A model generated the notes under the pieces. It did no database searches. It saw only the letters and a list, made by a program, of their open reading frames with translations, and had not been told where the DNA came from. Positions 1 to 15,526 of a stretch of DNA of 64,000 nt are shown here, piece after piece (position 1 is the stretch's first letter; each line of letters begins with the position of its first letter). Location of the stretch: NCBI GenBank assembly GCA_030248215.1, contig JASANG010003623.1:244638-308637 (forward strand). The letters run 5' to 3'. This stretch comes from Enoplolaimus lenunculus. Lineage: Eukaryota > Nematoda > Enoplea > Enoplida > Thoracostomopsidae. The position numbers and the translations under genes were made by a program.

Positions 1-1125
1 TTTAAAGAAGCGGTGCAATTACGAACACTTCGCCTACGCATGCGGACGCACATCAGCCTATCACTAATTTCAGAGCAAATTATCTCAATTTAAGAAAACA
101 ATGCCTGAAACTTCAAATATTTATGTATTTAACACAAATAAATGTCTTTAGTTCGACGCAGACTAAACAAATAAGTCTGAAATACAAAATAACAACAAAG
201 ATTTGTCCACAACGTTGACTTAGATTTGCAGAGCTTAAGCGCAGCCAAATTTTCTAATTTTACAACCTAGGATACATCTAAGATTTTACATACATTAAAA
301 TAGGCAAATCAGTTCCTCAGTATCAGACAATTGGGTCCTACAAGTTCGAAATTTTTATCTTATAAATGCGTTTTACTATTTTCTGGAATATATTGAATTC
401 GAGGTTAAAATAGTAAAAGTTTAAGACACAAATGTCTCGATTTTTCACGACTGTTAGTGTCTAAAATTCAAAACTTTTCAGTTATGAAAATTTAAGAACG
501 TAATCGTCTTAAATCTCATTTGTATAATAATTTACTGTACTCAATGAAATCTCCTGCGTTAAATATTTACAACGAGTATATGGATTTTTGTGACTGCTTA
601 TCTTTGAAGGTGTCGTATTTATTACGAATTTGTTTACCAAGCTAGCTTTTACAGGTTTGACCGAACCGAAAAACCCGCAAATATGGGGGTAACATATTGA
701 GGAGCAACAAACGGTTTAAGTAACAAGCTTATTAGCTTTGTTAAACTTATCTACAGGGAGGGGCAAAACTTAATTGTTTCTGGTTTATGGCTGAGCCTTG
801 TGTCCCCATTACCTCTCTGGCTACGTTATGAAATTGATGTAATCACATTGTTTCTGTTTACTACCTACAATGCTCATTTGTCAAGGGATTTTTTGATAAG
901 ACAGTACGAATGGTTTTGTCTAATGCCTAGTTTTTTAAGCGATTAAACTGTCAAAGAGTATTGTTTCATTTTGCGAAATTATATTTAACAGAGCAATCTT
1001 CAATATGCACATTTTTTTCATGTTTAAATTAGCGCCGTTTGTTTCGTCAAATTTACTGCAAGCGTTTAAACGCAAAGTGCGAAAAACCTTTGTGTAAAAT
1101 TTGCCGATTTTAATTGATATTTTAG
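1..1125. other. 5' flank or upstream intron of the PKA gene; no gene seen
   Basis: AT-rich sequence ending in a splice acceptor (ttttag) directly before the first recognised PKA exon. An exon for the usual N-terminal helix of PKA (a pattern like KEFLxxAxxxFxxxWxxP) should lie upstream, but I could not find it here, so this is most likely intron. No RNA gene, long ORF or repeat array was recognised. Confidence 0.5.
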
Positions 1126-7216
<6,091 letters not shown>

Positions 7217-9440
7217 TGCAGTTTGATTAATATATGATTTGCATAATAATTTATAGCTTTGCTTTTTGTAGTTTATAAGCTGTTTCCTGACACAAGAGAT
7301 GCTCAAACATAGTTGGTCAGAGGACTTGTAACATTTAAATCAGGTATTGATAAAGTTAAATGTTTAGGATATGTTTCGTACTTTATTTCAACTATTTGTA
7401 CGCAAATTTTCTACAACTGGTGATAGGCGCTATACGCAGTTTCAGATACATGTTTTAAAATATTTAAAGTGTAATTTGCAGCCTACCGTGTATAATGAGC
7501 CACATACTCGTCCTTAAGCGCTATGGTCTTGCCATCAATTTGCGGTAACTTTTCAACCAAACCAAGCTCTTAAGAACATTAATTTTAGGTGTAATATGAG
7601 ATGGCATTGTAATATAGGTGCGCAATTCTGTAAAAGTTTATACACCATCTTTCTTTCAGCCAATATTAACAATAAGTTCTGCCCACTATGTCTACGCCTA
7701 TTAGCCGAAGTTTAAGCCTAAGTCTAATCATAAGTGTAATATTTGGTCGAAGCCTAAAGTTTAGTTAAAGCCTCCACTCTCTAAGACCGCCAATCTCCGC
7801 TTTCCATGGCTACCAGTGGGCAGACCCTGGTAATTAATATGGTCTTTTCTTTCAATACCGCTCTATCTCTATTACTTAGTCATGAGTGCCATAAACAATT
7901 GAAGACACGGGCAAAATTATTTTAACTTTTAAAAACCTGTGCAACATTTTCTGAAAAAAAACGAAACCAGTGCAGTATTAAATTCGCTACTTTGGTTTGT
8001 TTGCGTGTTTTCACTGTACTGTGTTATCAATGTTCAAGCATAATTCATGACTTCTTATTGGGTGTTTTAAATGATATTAGAGTATACAAGTCGGCCAATG
8101 TTACTTTGATTCGCGTAACAGTAGTAAAGCGTATTCCTAAGTCTTAGCGTAAGCCGCAGTGTAACAATAACCTTAGTTATAAGCTTCGGCTCAAATCTAA
8201 GTCTAGGCAAAAAAATCTAAACCTAATACGCTTGTTTTATTGCGGTCCGGCGGAAAAACGGTCTTAGGATAACGTTCAGTGAACAATTTTGCAATATTAA
8301 TCTTTAAAAAAATGTGTCAAAAATACAAACGCTTTTTGGGTTTGAAAAAACGTTTGTAGTTATGTAAAAATAGCGTTTTGACAAACACTAATAACCATTT
8401 ACTGAAACGTGTTTTGCTTGCCTTGCTATTATTTGGTTTATAGGTAATCCGCAATCAAAAAAACGTTTTCGTTTTGAAATATGTTGTTTGTAGCAGAAAA
8501 GCGTATTTGACACCATTTCTGAGTACTCACCCCTGTTTCAAGTTAAAATCGACTTAAATCATTTGAAGCGTTTGTATCAATGTTCCACTATTGCTACGTA
8601 ACGTAATACACCTCTATGCTGACATATATAACACTATTTCGCTATGAAATGTGTTACATTTTCTCAATTTTCATAACTTTTAGCGTTGTCATTTGCTCTA
8701 ATAAATCGTGTTAAATGTAATATCAAGCTAACTCGAACACTACTCCGCTATTCAATATTCATTGAGCTTAATTCAGCCAGCGTTTTAACGACTACAAACA
8801 TGTCACATAAGAACTTTGCCAAATTAAAGTACATTTAGCAGTATACGGTAATTTATTAAAGTAACACGAGTAACGCTCACTCGCGTGTGCTCAATTTCTG
8901 GGTAAAATTCGTTTATTTCGTGTAGTTTACGTCTCTGATTGTTAAGAATTAGAGTTCACTTTTTAGCAATAAATAAAAATAACAGAATGTCATTTGCACT
9001 GTGTTATGTTCAGCGCGTTGCTGTCAAAACAGTACCAAAAGTATGTAATGGAAATGTTATTTATTATATTGGAAGGACTCTCCAGCCATTAGTAGCTTTG
9101 AGTATTATGAGGACCGGCTGAATTTTGCTTGCAATTTATAGTCAGTTGTCTTGTGTCTAAGCTTTAATTAATAATTACTAATATCCGGTGTATGCTTCAA
9201 ATCTCAAACGTCGAGCCGAAATCAATGCCCGTTAAAACAGTTATCGGAAGGATTCGCGCAGAATAGTATTATGTTGTATTAAAGCTACATTCATGTAGTG
9301 CTCTGTGTGTAGAATATGGTCTAGTTGTGTTCGTACATCTAATTTTGAGTGTATATGTAATAAACATCTATTTTGCAAATACCGCACCCTCCAAATATGT
9401 AAGCGTACAAATTTTCCTTGATCATCTTTTTCAAATGTTT
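7217..9440. other. Intergenic, no gene; TTAGGC-type element remnants
   Basis: 3' flank of PKA. Holds scattered CCTAAG/TTAGGC-like words at 7690-7770 and a decayed element at about 8091-8275 (left end GGCCAATGTTACTTTG, right end TTGCGGTCCGGCGGAAAAAC). Short ORFs here show no recognisable domain. Confidence 0.4.
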
Positions 9441-9600
9441 GGCCAATGTAACGAACAGGGCCGTTATACAGGTGTACAAGCATATTCCAAACCCTAAGCC
9501 TAACGCGCAAGAACGAGCGTACGCGTAAAGCAAAAATTAGCGTAAAGCTTAAGCTTACTCTGTTGCAGTCCCACAGAAAAACATTGCGCCCGTGATCTTT
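9441..9600. mobile_element. Decayed TTAGGC-core MITE
   Basis: Begins GGCCAATGTAACGAACAGGG, contains CCCTAAGCCTAAC and later AAGCTTAAGCTTACTCTGTTGCAG, then CCCACAGAAAAACATTGCG: the same order of parts as the better copy at 33329-33540. Confidence 0.5.
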
Positions 9601-10204
9601 ACATGATTCCAATTTTCCCACGCACTTTTGTAAAAAATATACACTTTGTTAATATTTAATGCATTAATTCGGTGATATTATAGCTTACCACTGAAACACA
9701 GTGAAAACCAGCGTTGTGCCAACCTTATAGGGGTGCATTCTGTCGCTCGCCTACTGAAACATCAGGGTGGCGGGTCAGCGGGAGGTCATGGGAATTTTCG
9801 CTGCAAGTCGGTAGCCAGCGTACTTGCTAACGAGGGCTAAAAATTTGTCAGGAGGGGCAATCAAAGGTTTTTAACGACTTGCAAACAAAGTTGAAAATTT
9901 TTTAAATGAGGCCAAAATTTTTCCAGGGGCTGAGCCCCGCTGGCCCCCCTTGGCTTCGGACCCGATTCAAAGCCAAACGCAATATTTTCGCTTCAAATAA
10001 CGTAATACCAGTTGCTTTTCATAAAGCATAGTTTGACAACAAGTTTGCTGCTGCTCTCCTCAGTCTTTTACGTTTAGACTTGGGGTTAGGAATATGCTTA
10101 TGCAACTGTTGCGGATCTGTTTTTATATCGGCCAAAATTTTCATCCGCTCGGACCAATGAGGGAGCGCCAGAAAATCCGGTATGTTACCTACGCCCACGC
10201 AAAG

Positions 10205-10392
10205 ATCAATGTCGGAACGCTTTTCTACGGAACTGCAATAGAGTAAGCTTAAGCTTTAGAAGAATTTTTGCTCAGACTTAGCCTGCTTAGGCCTTGGTAT
10301 ATGCTCATTCTACCGCTTTGGCTTAGGCTTAGGCATAGGAATATGAATATTCTTTACACTACAGTTACGACCCAGATCTGTACATTGGCCGT
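10205..10392. mobile_element. TTAGGC-core MITE
   Basis: Order of parts: TCTACGGAACTGCAATAGAG, TAAGCTTAAGCTTTAGAA, several TTAGGC-like units (including GGCTTAGGCTTAGGCATAGG), then CACTACAGTTACGACCCAG and TGTACATTGGCC. Opposite orientation to the copy at 33329-33540. Confidence 0.6.
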
Positions 10393-10535
10393 TGTATTGG
10401 ACACCCATCTTTTTCATAATTCTTTGTTTCGCGCGCAACTGACTAGCTCCAAAGAATTTTTGTCCATTGTCATGCCCATTAATCTGTTTTCTGGATTTAA
10501 TAAAGTTTATCCTGGTCATCTGAATGTCTATTACT

Positions 10536-10888
10536 AGGGTGGAACCGGAGGTCAAAATACCGGAGCCGGAGGTAAACGAAACTTGCCGGAACCGCAACCG
10601 GATGTGAGCGAAGGTAATAAAAATGACGTTCAATTAGTTCATTTTAGCCAATATTTGCAATATGTTGTTAACTTGTTTGGTTTTACGTTAATTTTCTGCG
10701 AAATTTAGGAAATTATTTCCTGAAAACTGTGATAAAAGTAAAACGAAACGCGCGAAACAGATAAATTTTGCAAAAATACGCAAAATTTTACTACCGAAAT
10801 TGCCGGAACCTCCGGCAAAAATTTCAACCAGAGCCGGAGCCGGAGGCCGATTTTATACCGAAGCCGGAGCCGGAGGTAGACATCCAGT
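10536..10888. repeat. Dispersed element with CCGGAGCCGGAGG ends
   Basis: About 350 bp. Both ends carry runs of CCGGAG/GGAACC hexamers in the same orientation around an AT-rich core containing CGCAAAATTTTACTACCG. An inverted copy lies at 19470-19840 and a partial one at 11640-11850. No ORF. Confidence 0.6.
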
Positions 10889-11298
10889 TGTAACATGTCT
10901 ATTACATATGTGAAGAGTGTATCTTCTGCTTTCGTCCTTTTTATGGACAGATTCTATTTTACGTGACTTTATAATTTAAACGCATATTTCAAATACAAAA
11001 TAAAAAATTTTATTACTTCAAATCTAATAGTTTCAAACTACGTTGCTTGTTCCTATTTATTTTTAAAAATCTAAAACCACTTTTGGAATATACAGAATTT
11101 ATTCACGTTTGTTCAACCACAGTGAACGCACCTAACTGTGGATGGCGCATTGATTAAGAAACGCAATATTTTAGACCGCCTAATAACGCCCGTTGAAAAC
11201 TACTTCGGTTTGCCAAGCTTACCTGCAAAACCAAATGCAACAAAATTTACTCAAAACAACATTGACCAATTTTCTTTAATTCAATTCTATGTAACAAG

Positions 11299-11590
11299 AA
11301 AGAATCGTCTATTCGTACTAATCATGGTGCAACCGTGAGTGAGAAATCCCGAAACTGGAATCAAGGGTCAATAAATTTTGCTTCAGAAAGAATCGTCTAT
11401 TCGTACTATAATCATGGTGCAACCGTGAGTGAGAAATCCCGAAACCGGAATCAAGGGTTGAGAAATCCCGAAACCGGAATCAAGGGTCAATAAATTTCGC
11501 TTCAGAAAGAATCGTCTATTCGTACTAACATGGTGCAACCGTGAGTGAGAAATCCCGAAACCGGAATCAAGGGTCAATAAATTTTGCCGA
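11299..11590. repeat. Minisatellite, about 90-bp unit, 3 copies
   Basis: Units start at about 11299, 11389 and 11509, each with AAAGAATCGTCTATTCGTAC, TGGTGCAACCGTGAGTGAG and CCGAAACCGGAATCAAGGG. The middle unit carries an extra internal duplication of the last part. Near-identical copies suggest recent expansion. Confidence 0.85.
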
Positions 11591-11930
11591 AGCCATTGAT
11601 GAACAAAATTAGACAAATAAAACAACGTTGAATTTCAATAATTTAGTGTTCGGGCTTTGTTTTATAACAAATCTAGGCAACTAAAACTTTGAAAGTTGCA
11701 CAAAACTTCTAAACAAACGCAGCGAATGATAGAACTTTTATTAAAAACAAAAATTCGCGATTGAAATTGCCGGAAACCGTAAAAATTTCTATCGGAGCCG
11801 GAAGTTGCCTTTGTGCCAAACCAGTACGCTAACCTCCGGTTGAAGCGTAAGAATTCATATCGCTACACAAAGTTAACTGCACGTCGTTCCTGTCAGAATT
11901 AACAATCAGTACAAAAATCTTATAACAAAT

Positions 11931-11936
11931 TTTATT
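11931..11936 (-). promoter_or_regulatory. Poly(A) signal AATAAA for GPCR 1
   Basis: TTTATT on the plus strand, i.e. AATAAA on the gene strand, just past the GPCR 1 stop codon. Confidence 0.6.
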
Positions 11937-11946
11937 GATTTTGCAT

Positions 11947-13344
11947 CTACCAGCTTTCTCGTTTCGAGTTGTTAGCGTGGTCTGTGCATTGGACACTTTG
12001 AGCACCTTGAAACAGCTGACTTCCACCTGGCTCACTTAGTTTTCGATGAGTTCTTATTCTTGCATCATGGCTCATCACCGGGACGTATACGGCTTTGAAT
12101 TTTCGACGCTTCTGTGCTCTCTTATCAAAATCAGAATTTACCGCACTATATCGTTTATTACATCGACAATGATTCAACATATCTCGGCGCAAATTCGTAT
12201 TCAACCAAACGTACAACACCGGATTGCTAATAACTGAACAGGCAGCAATAAAATTGGTCGCTAGATACAGTAGATAAATGTATGATCGACTATTAAGCCA
12301 TGGTGTATTTTCTCGAATTATCATAACAGCATTCGCTGGGAGCCACAGTACGCCGTAGAGAGCGATTGATAACGCAATTTTAAAATTTGAACGGCGTCTT
12401 TTTGCGATTAATTTATCAATAATACTAGCTATGTCATTTTCACGCATACTTTCTGTTCTTGAATAACATCGGCGAACTGCGCTGTAAAAGCTGTTTTTTG
12501 CTACGCTGTTTGATGATGGAAATATTGGCTGAACTGAACGAACAGTGCCTGATTGTGCTTGAAGACTTTCAAACCCGTGTTGAATCGTAGAAAGCGCAGT
12601 TGCTCGAAGCAACGTTAACGCGTGGCGGTTTAAACGATCATAAGTATGCACTCTGAGTTTATTCCAGATTAACATGTATGATATTGCAACTACAGTGAAC
12701 GGTATTATAAATTGAACCGTAAATATACAAATACTGAATGCTCCACGAAAACGATCATTGGACCATGTTTCGATGCAAAATTCGCCACAATACCCAGGCA
12801 GCGTAATCAGCGACATGTTATACCATACAGGAATTGTAATAATACCGCCTATCAGCCATAATCCTGGCACTAGGATCCACGCCGTGCGCGAACTCAGTCT
12901 GTACGTGACAACTAACGGACACGAAACTGAAATACATCTATCGATGGCTATCAGCATCAAACTGAGACCTGAAACAACAGTTGTTGCTTCTTGTATCCAT
13001 GGTAATACTGAGCATGCGGTTTGACCGAAATACCAATTTTTATAAATTAAAATTGTCGGCGTAACCGGCACAACACAAAGACAAATTGAAATATCAGCAA
13101 TTGCTAAATTCAAAATTAAAATATTTTGTGCAGTTTGCGATTTATAGTTGCGTAGCGTAATTGCACTGATGACAACGTTGACAGTGAGCCCGACGAAAAA
13201 TAACAACGAATAGACGGTGCCAAAAAATACTTTCACACCAAATCTATTGCTTGTATCTGGATGTTGCTTCGAGAATTCGGTGCATGTCAAATTGTCTTCA
13301 ACTGCGAACGATGTATAATCAAAATAGTTCTCAGTACTGTTCAT
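11947..13344 (-). CDS. NPY/NPF-type rhodopsin family GPCR 1, intronless
   Basis: 465-residue seven-helix receptor of the plasma membrane, predicted to bind a neuropeptide and couple to G proteins. The N-terminus carries N-glycosylation sites (NST, NLT). TM1 has GLTVNVV; TM2 LNLAIADIS with the conserved Asp; TM3 starts after WYFGQTAC (disulphide Cys) and ends IDRC; TM4 has its Trp; extracellular loop 2 has CGEFCIETW, matching the ExW pattern of NPY-type receptors; TM5 QFIIPFTVVAISY; a long third loop (about 100 residues) ends AKRRRSNFK; TM6 LYGVLWLPAN; TM7 NPVLYVWLN, as in NPF/sNPF receptors. DRC replaces DRY, shared with both paralogues. Single exon; start chosen at the first Met (MNSTEN). 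Upstream sits a block also found before GPCR 2. Receptor class is likely; the ligand is unknown. Confidence 0.9.
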   Translation of the reverse strand: MNSTENYFDYTSFAVEDNLTCTEFSKQHPDTSNRFGVKVFFGTVYSLLFFVGLTVNVVISAITLRNYKSQTAQNILILNLAIADISICLCVVPVTPTILIYKNWYFGQTACSVLPWIQEATTVVSGLSLMLIAIDRCISVSCPLVVTYRLSSRTAWILVPGLWLIGGIITIPVWYNMSLITLPGYCGEFCIETWSNDRFRGAFSICIFTVQFIIPFTVVAISYMLIWNKLRVHTYDRLNRHALTLLRATALSTIQHGFESLQAQSGTVRSVQPIFPSSNSVAKNSFYSAVRRCYSRTESMRENDIASIIDKLIAKRRRSNFKIALSIALYGVLWLPANAVMIIRENTPWLNSRSYIYLLYLATNFIAACSVISNPVLYVWLNTNLRRDMLNHCRCNKRYSAVNSDFDKRAQKRRKFKAVYVPVMSHDARIRTHRKLSEPGGSQLFQGAQSVQCTDHANNSKRESW

Positions 13345-13486
13345 TGTAGTAAACCTGTGTAACTATATTAATAACAAAGCCGTTGGAAAAACCCAAAAAT
13401 TATAATTATACTTGTTAAACCAAAAAAATATAATAATTCATAACGCAAACATATTTAAATAAAATTAAACGGATATACTGTAGTTG

Positions 13487-13580
13487 CCCGAATAAAAGGG
13501 GGACTAGTATTTATTTGGCCTCTCCAGAGAGTACTACCCCTTGTTATTCGGTTACGGACTGTTATCTGTTTTTAACCCGC
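13487..13580 (-). promoter_or_regulatory. GPCR-upstream conserved block, copy 1
   Basis: About 140 bp upstream of the GPCR 1 start. Contains CCCGAATAAAAGGGGG, TTGGCCTCTCCAGAGAG, CCTTGTTATTCGGTTACG and TTTTTAACCCGCC. The first and third parts are inverted repeats of each other, giving a possible hairpin. Weaker similarity to the 51-kb copy runs on to about 13730. Copies at 32269-32350 (upstream of GPCR 2) and 51012-51112. Could be a duplicated promoter or an inserted foldback repeat. Confidence 0.5.
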
Positions 13581-13972
13581 CCTCCACCGCCCTTCGTTAC
13601 TGATATATATTCGATATTGCAACTATCTGTTGAATTTTTATTTGTCTTGTGTCAATAGCTTAAAGAAATAACGCAAGGTTATACTTAGGAATGTACTTTC
13701 AAAATAATCTTACATAATGTTAAATATTCATCTTTGAACAGGTTGCATTCCAAATAAGATTTCGAACTTTAATATAATTTCTAACTCTGCAGTAGGACAG
13801 GTGCAAAATGAAATATCAAATTCACGGCACACAAAATGTTCTTACAAAATTCTTGTACGGTTCCGCACGGTGACACGGCGAAGAAACGCAATGAAAAATT
13901 TAAAAGAGCCACACTGAAACGTTTTCTTAACAGAAAACAGCCATATATATACTTATTTATTTATAATGTTAC

Positions 13973-14109
13973 TGTAAGATTTGGTGAAAAAATGAAAAAG
14001 GGATTTCAATAAAAAGATTCTGAAATACGAACAAGTTTAAAAAACTTGAAAAATAAACGTTTTTTAACAAATAAAAAAAAAAGACACGTTTACTTTTGAT
14101 ACGCTTACA
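13973..14109 (+). repeat. 5' LTR
   Basis: Starts TGTAAGATTTGG and ends CGCTTACA, with TG/CA termini and an A-rich body. Near-identical partner at 18854-18988. Confidence 0.95.
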
Positions 14110-14112
14110 TTT

Positions 14113-14130
14113 TGGTGAGCCCGACGTGAT
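14113..14130 (+). other. Primer-binding site, tRNA-Trp type
   Basis: TGGTGAGCCCGACGTGAT lies 3 nt after the LTR and is closely complementary to the 3' end of animal tRNA-Trp (with CCA). Trp priming is the known habit of the CsRn1 clade. Confidence 0.75.
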
Positions 14131-14278
14131 ATTTATGGGCGTGCGCACGTAGTTATTTCCAAACGACAGCTATAATTTTTGGCGTTCTTATTAATTTACT
14201 ACAAGTCTGGACGATATACACTGACTGTTGGACTCAACGGATAAAATTATCAGTGTTTGGTAATTTTGGCATTTCAAT

Positions 14279-15526
14279 ATGTTTCGCGCTACGATATTAT
14301 TTTTAATCGTTATCGTCCGATTATTACAAACATTACAAACATCCAATTTTTATGCCGTTAAATTTCACAATGTTACGTGGAACGAGTTTTTGGCAGTGTC
14401 TCTAATTCAAAGTCAAACCGCTGTTCAACGTAAGTCGTGCAAAACCGAGTTTTATGTGAAGCAAATAACATTTGTGACATTACAAGCAGCAATTGGTATT
14501 TCGAGCATAAGCTCACGGCACGCCACAGCATACCGTTTGTTGCTAATTCTGTCCGGTAACGTTGAATTAAACCCTGGACCATTGAATTTAGCAAACTATA
14601 CCAAACCAAAATTGGAAAAAATTCTGCAGTTATTAAATGAAGATGATCCAGATTTCGAAATGCCACCAACTAAGCGACAGATACTCGAACGTCTAGAAAT
14701 TTTTGATGAATTAACTATCAAATTAGCGATTTCGGTAGTTGAAAGTACGCAAGCCGAAGGCGTAAACCAAAATCATGTAAACAACCACAAGATTATAAAA
14801 CTGCCAGAATTTTATGACCGTGATCCCAAAATTTGGTTCTCCCAAGTAGAACAATTACTAGACGGTGCAGATTACATGATTAGCAAAAACAGTCTGGTGT
14901 GTGCACTACCAACCAATGTGATTGACGAGAGCGGTGCAAAAGTGACTGACACGTCCGATAGAATTAAGGAATGTATACTTTCTTATTACGGAGATAGTCA
15001 AGATAGGCGGTTGCGTAAATTGTTAGAAACCCAGGAACTGGGTGATAGAAAACCGTCAGCAGTATTGCGTCAGATGCAACGCTTAGCTCCTAACAACGAT
15101 GAATTGGTCCGTTTACGGTTTCTAGAAATTTTACCTGAAAGTATTCGTGTAGTGCTCGTTTCATTAGATGGCTTGTCAACTGATAAGTTAGCTGAAACTG
15201 CTGACAAAATAATTGAACAAATTCCTTCAACGGTAACTGTTCAAAGCGTTCAATCAGTAGCTAAAATTGTTGCTGATATGGCACTAAGTATAAATGCTTT
15301 GACAGCCGCGGTTGAGAGGAAATCAAGAACCTGCAGCCGTAGCAAACCAGAACATCGAGATAGCAAATCTCGAGAGCGGTCACGTTCACGTTTTCGCAAG
15401 TACAACCCAGAAGGTAAATTCTGCTTTTATCATTTTAGTTTTGGCAAACGGGCACAAAAATGTGAGCAACCTTGTGCTTGGATAAACCACTCTAATATGG
15501 GAAACGACACTACTCCGTCCCAATAG
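14279..15526 (+). CDS. Gag of the LTR retrotransposon, with signal-like and 2A-like leader
   Basis: 415 residues. The N-terminus is strongly hydrophobic (FRATILFLIVIVRLL) and resembles a signal peptide. At residues 92-101 lies a 2A-like motif, SGNVELNPGP, preceded by the usual hydrophobic run (YRLLLIL); 2A sequences are known to make ribosomes skip a peptide bond before the final Pro. The capsid-like part follows (FYDRDPKIWFSQVEQLL, then LRKLLETQELGDRKPSAVLRQM region), then an Arg/Ser-rich basic stretch and a zinc-finger-like segment with FCFYHFSFG and two later Cys, of the C-H-C-C type. The leader and 2A-like motif imply that the capsid protein is made separately from the leader; this is inferred from motifs only. 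Confidence 0.85.
   Translation: MFRATILFLIVIVRLLQTLQTSNFYAVKFHNVTWNEFLAVSLIQSQTAVQRKSCKTEFYVKQITFVTLQAAIGISSISSRHATAYRLLLILSGNVELNPGPLNLANYTKPKLEKILQLLNEDDPDFEMPPTKRQILERLEIFDELTIKLAISVVESTQAEGVNQNHVNNHKIIKLPEFYDRDPKIWFSQVEQLLDGADYMISKNSLVCALPTNVIDESGAKVTDTSDRIKECILSYYGDSQDRRLRKLLETQELGDRKPSAVLRQMQRLAPNNDELVRLRFLEILPESIRVVLVSLDGLSTDKLAETADKIIEQIPSTVTVQSVQSVAKIVADMALSINALTAAVERKSRTCSRSKPEHRDSKSRERSRSRFRKYNPEGKFCFYHFSFGKRAQKCEQPCAWINHSNMGNDTTPSQ

Noticed and set aside
9241-9621. 126-codon minus-strand ORF
   Set aside because: It runs through a TTAGGC-core MITE remnant and shows no domain; length alone is not convincing.
11299-11590. CRISPR-like array
   Set aside because: Direct repeats of about 90 bp with no unique spacers in an animal genome; a minisatellite.
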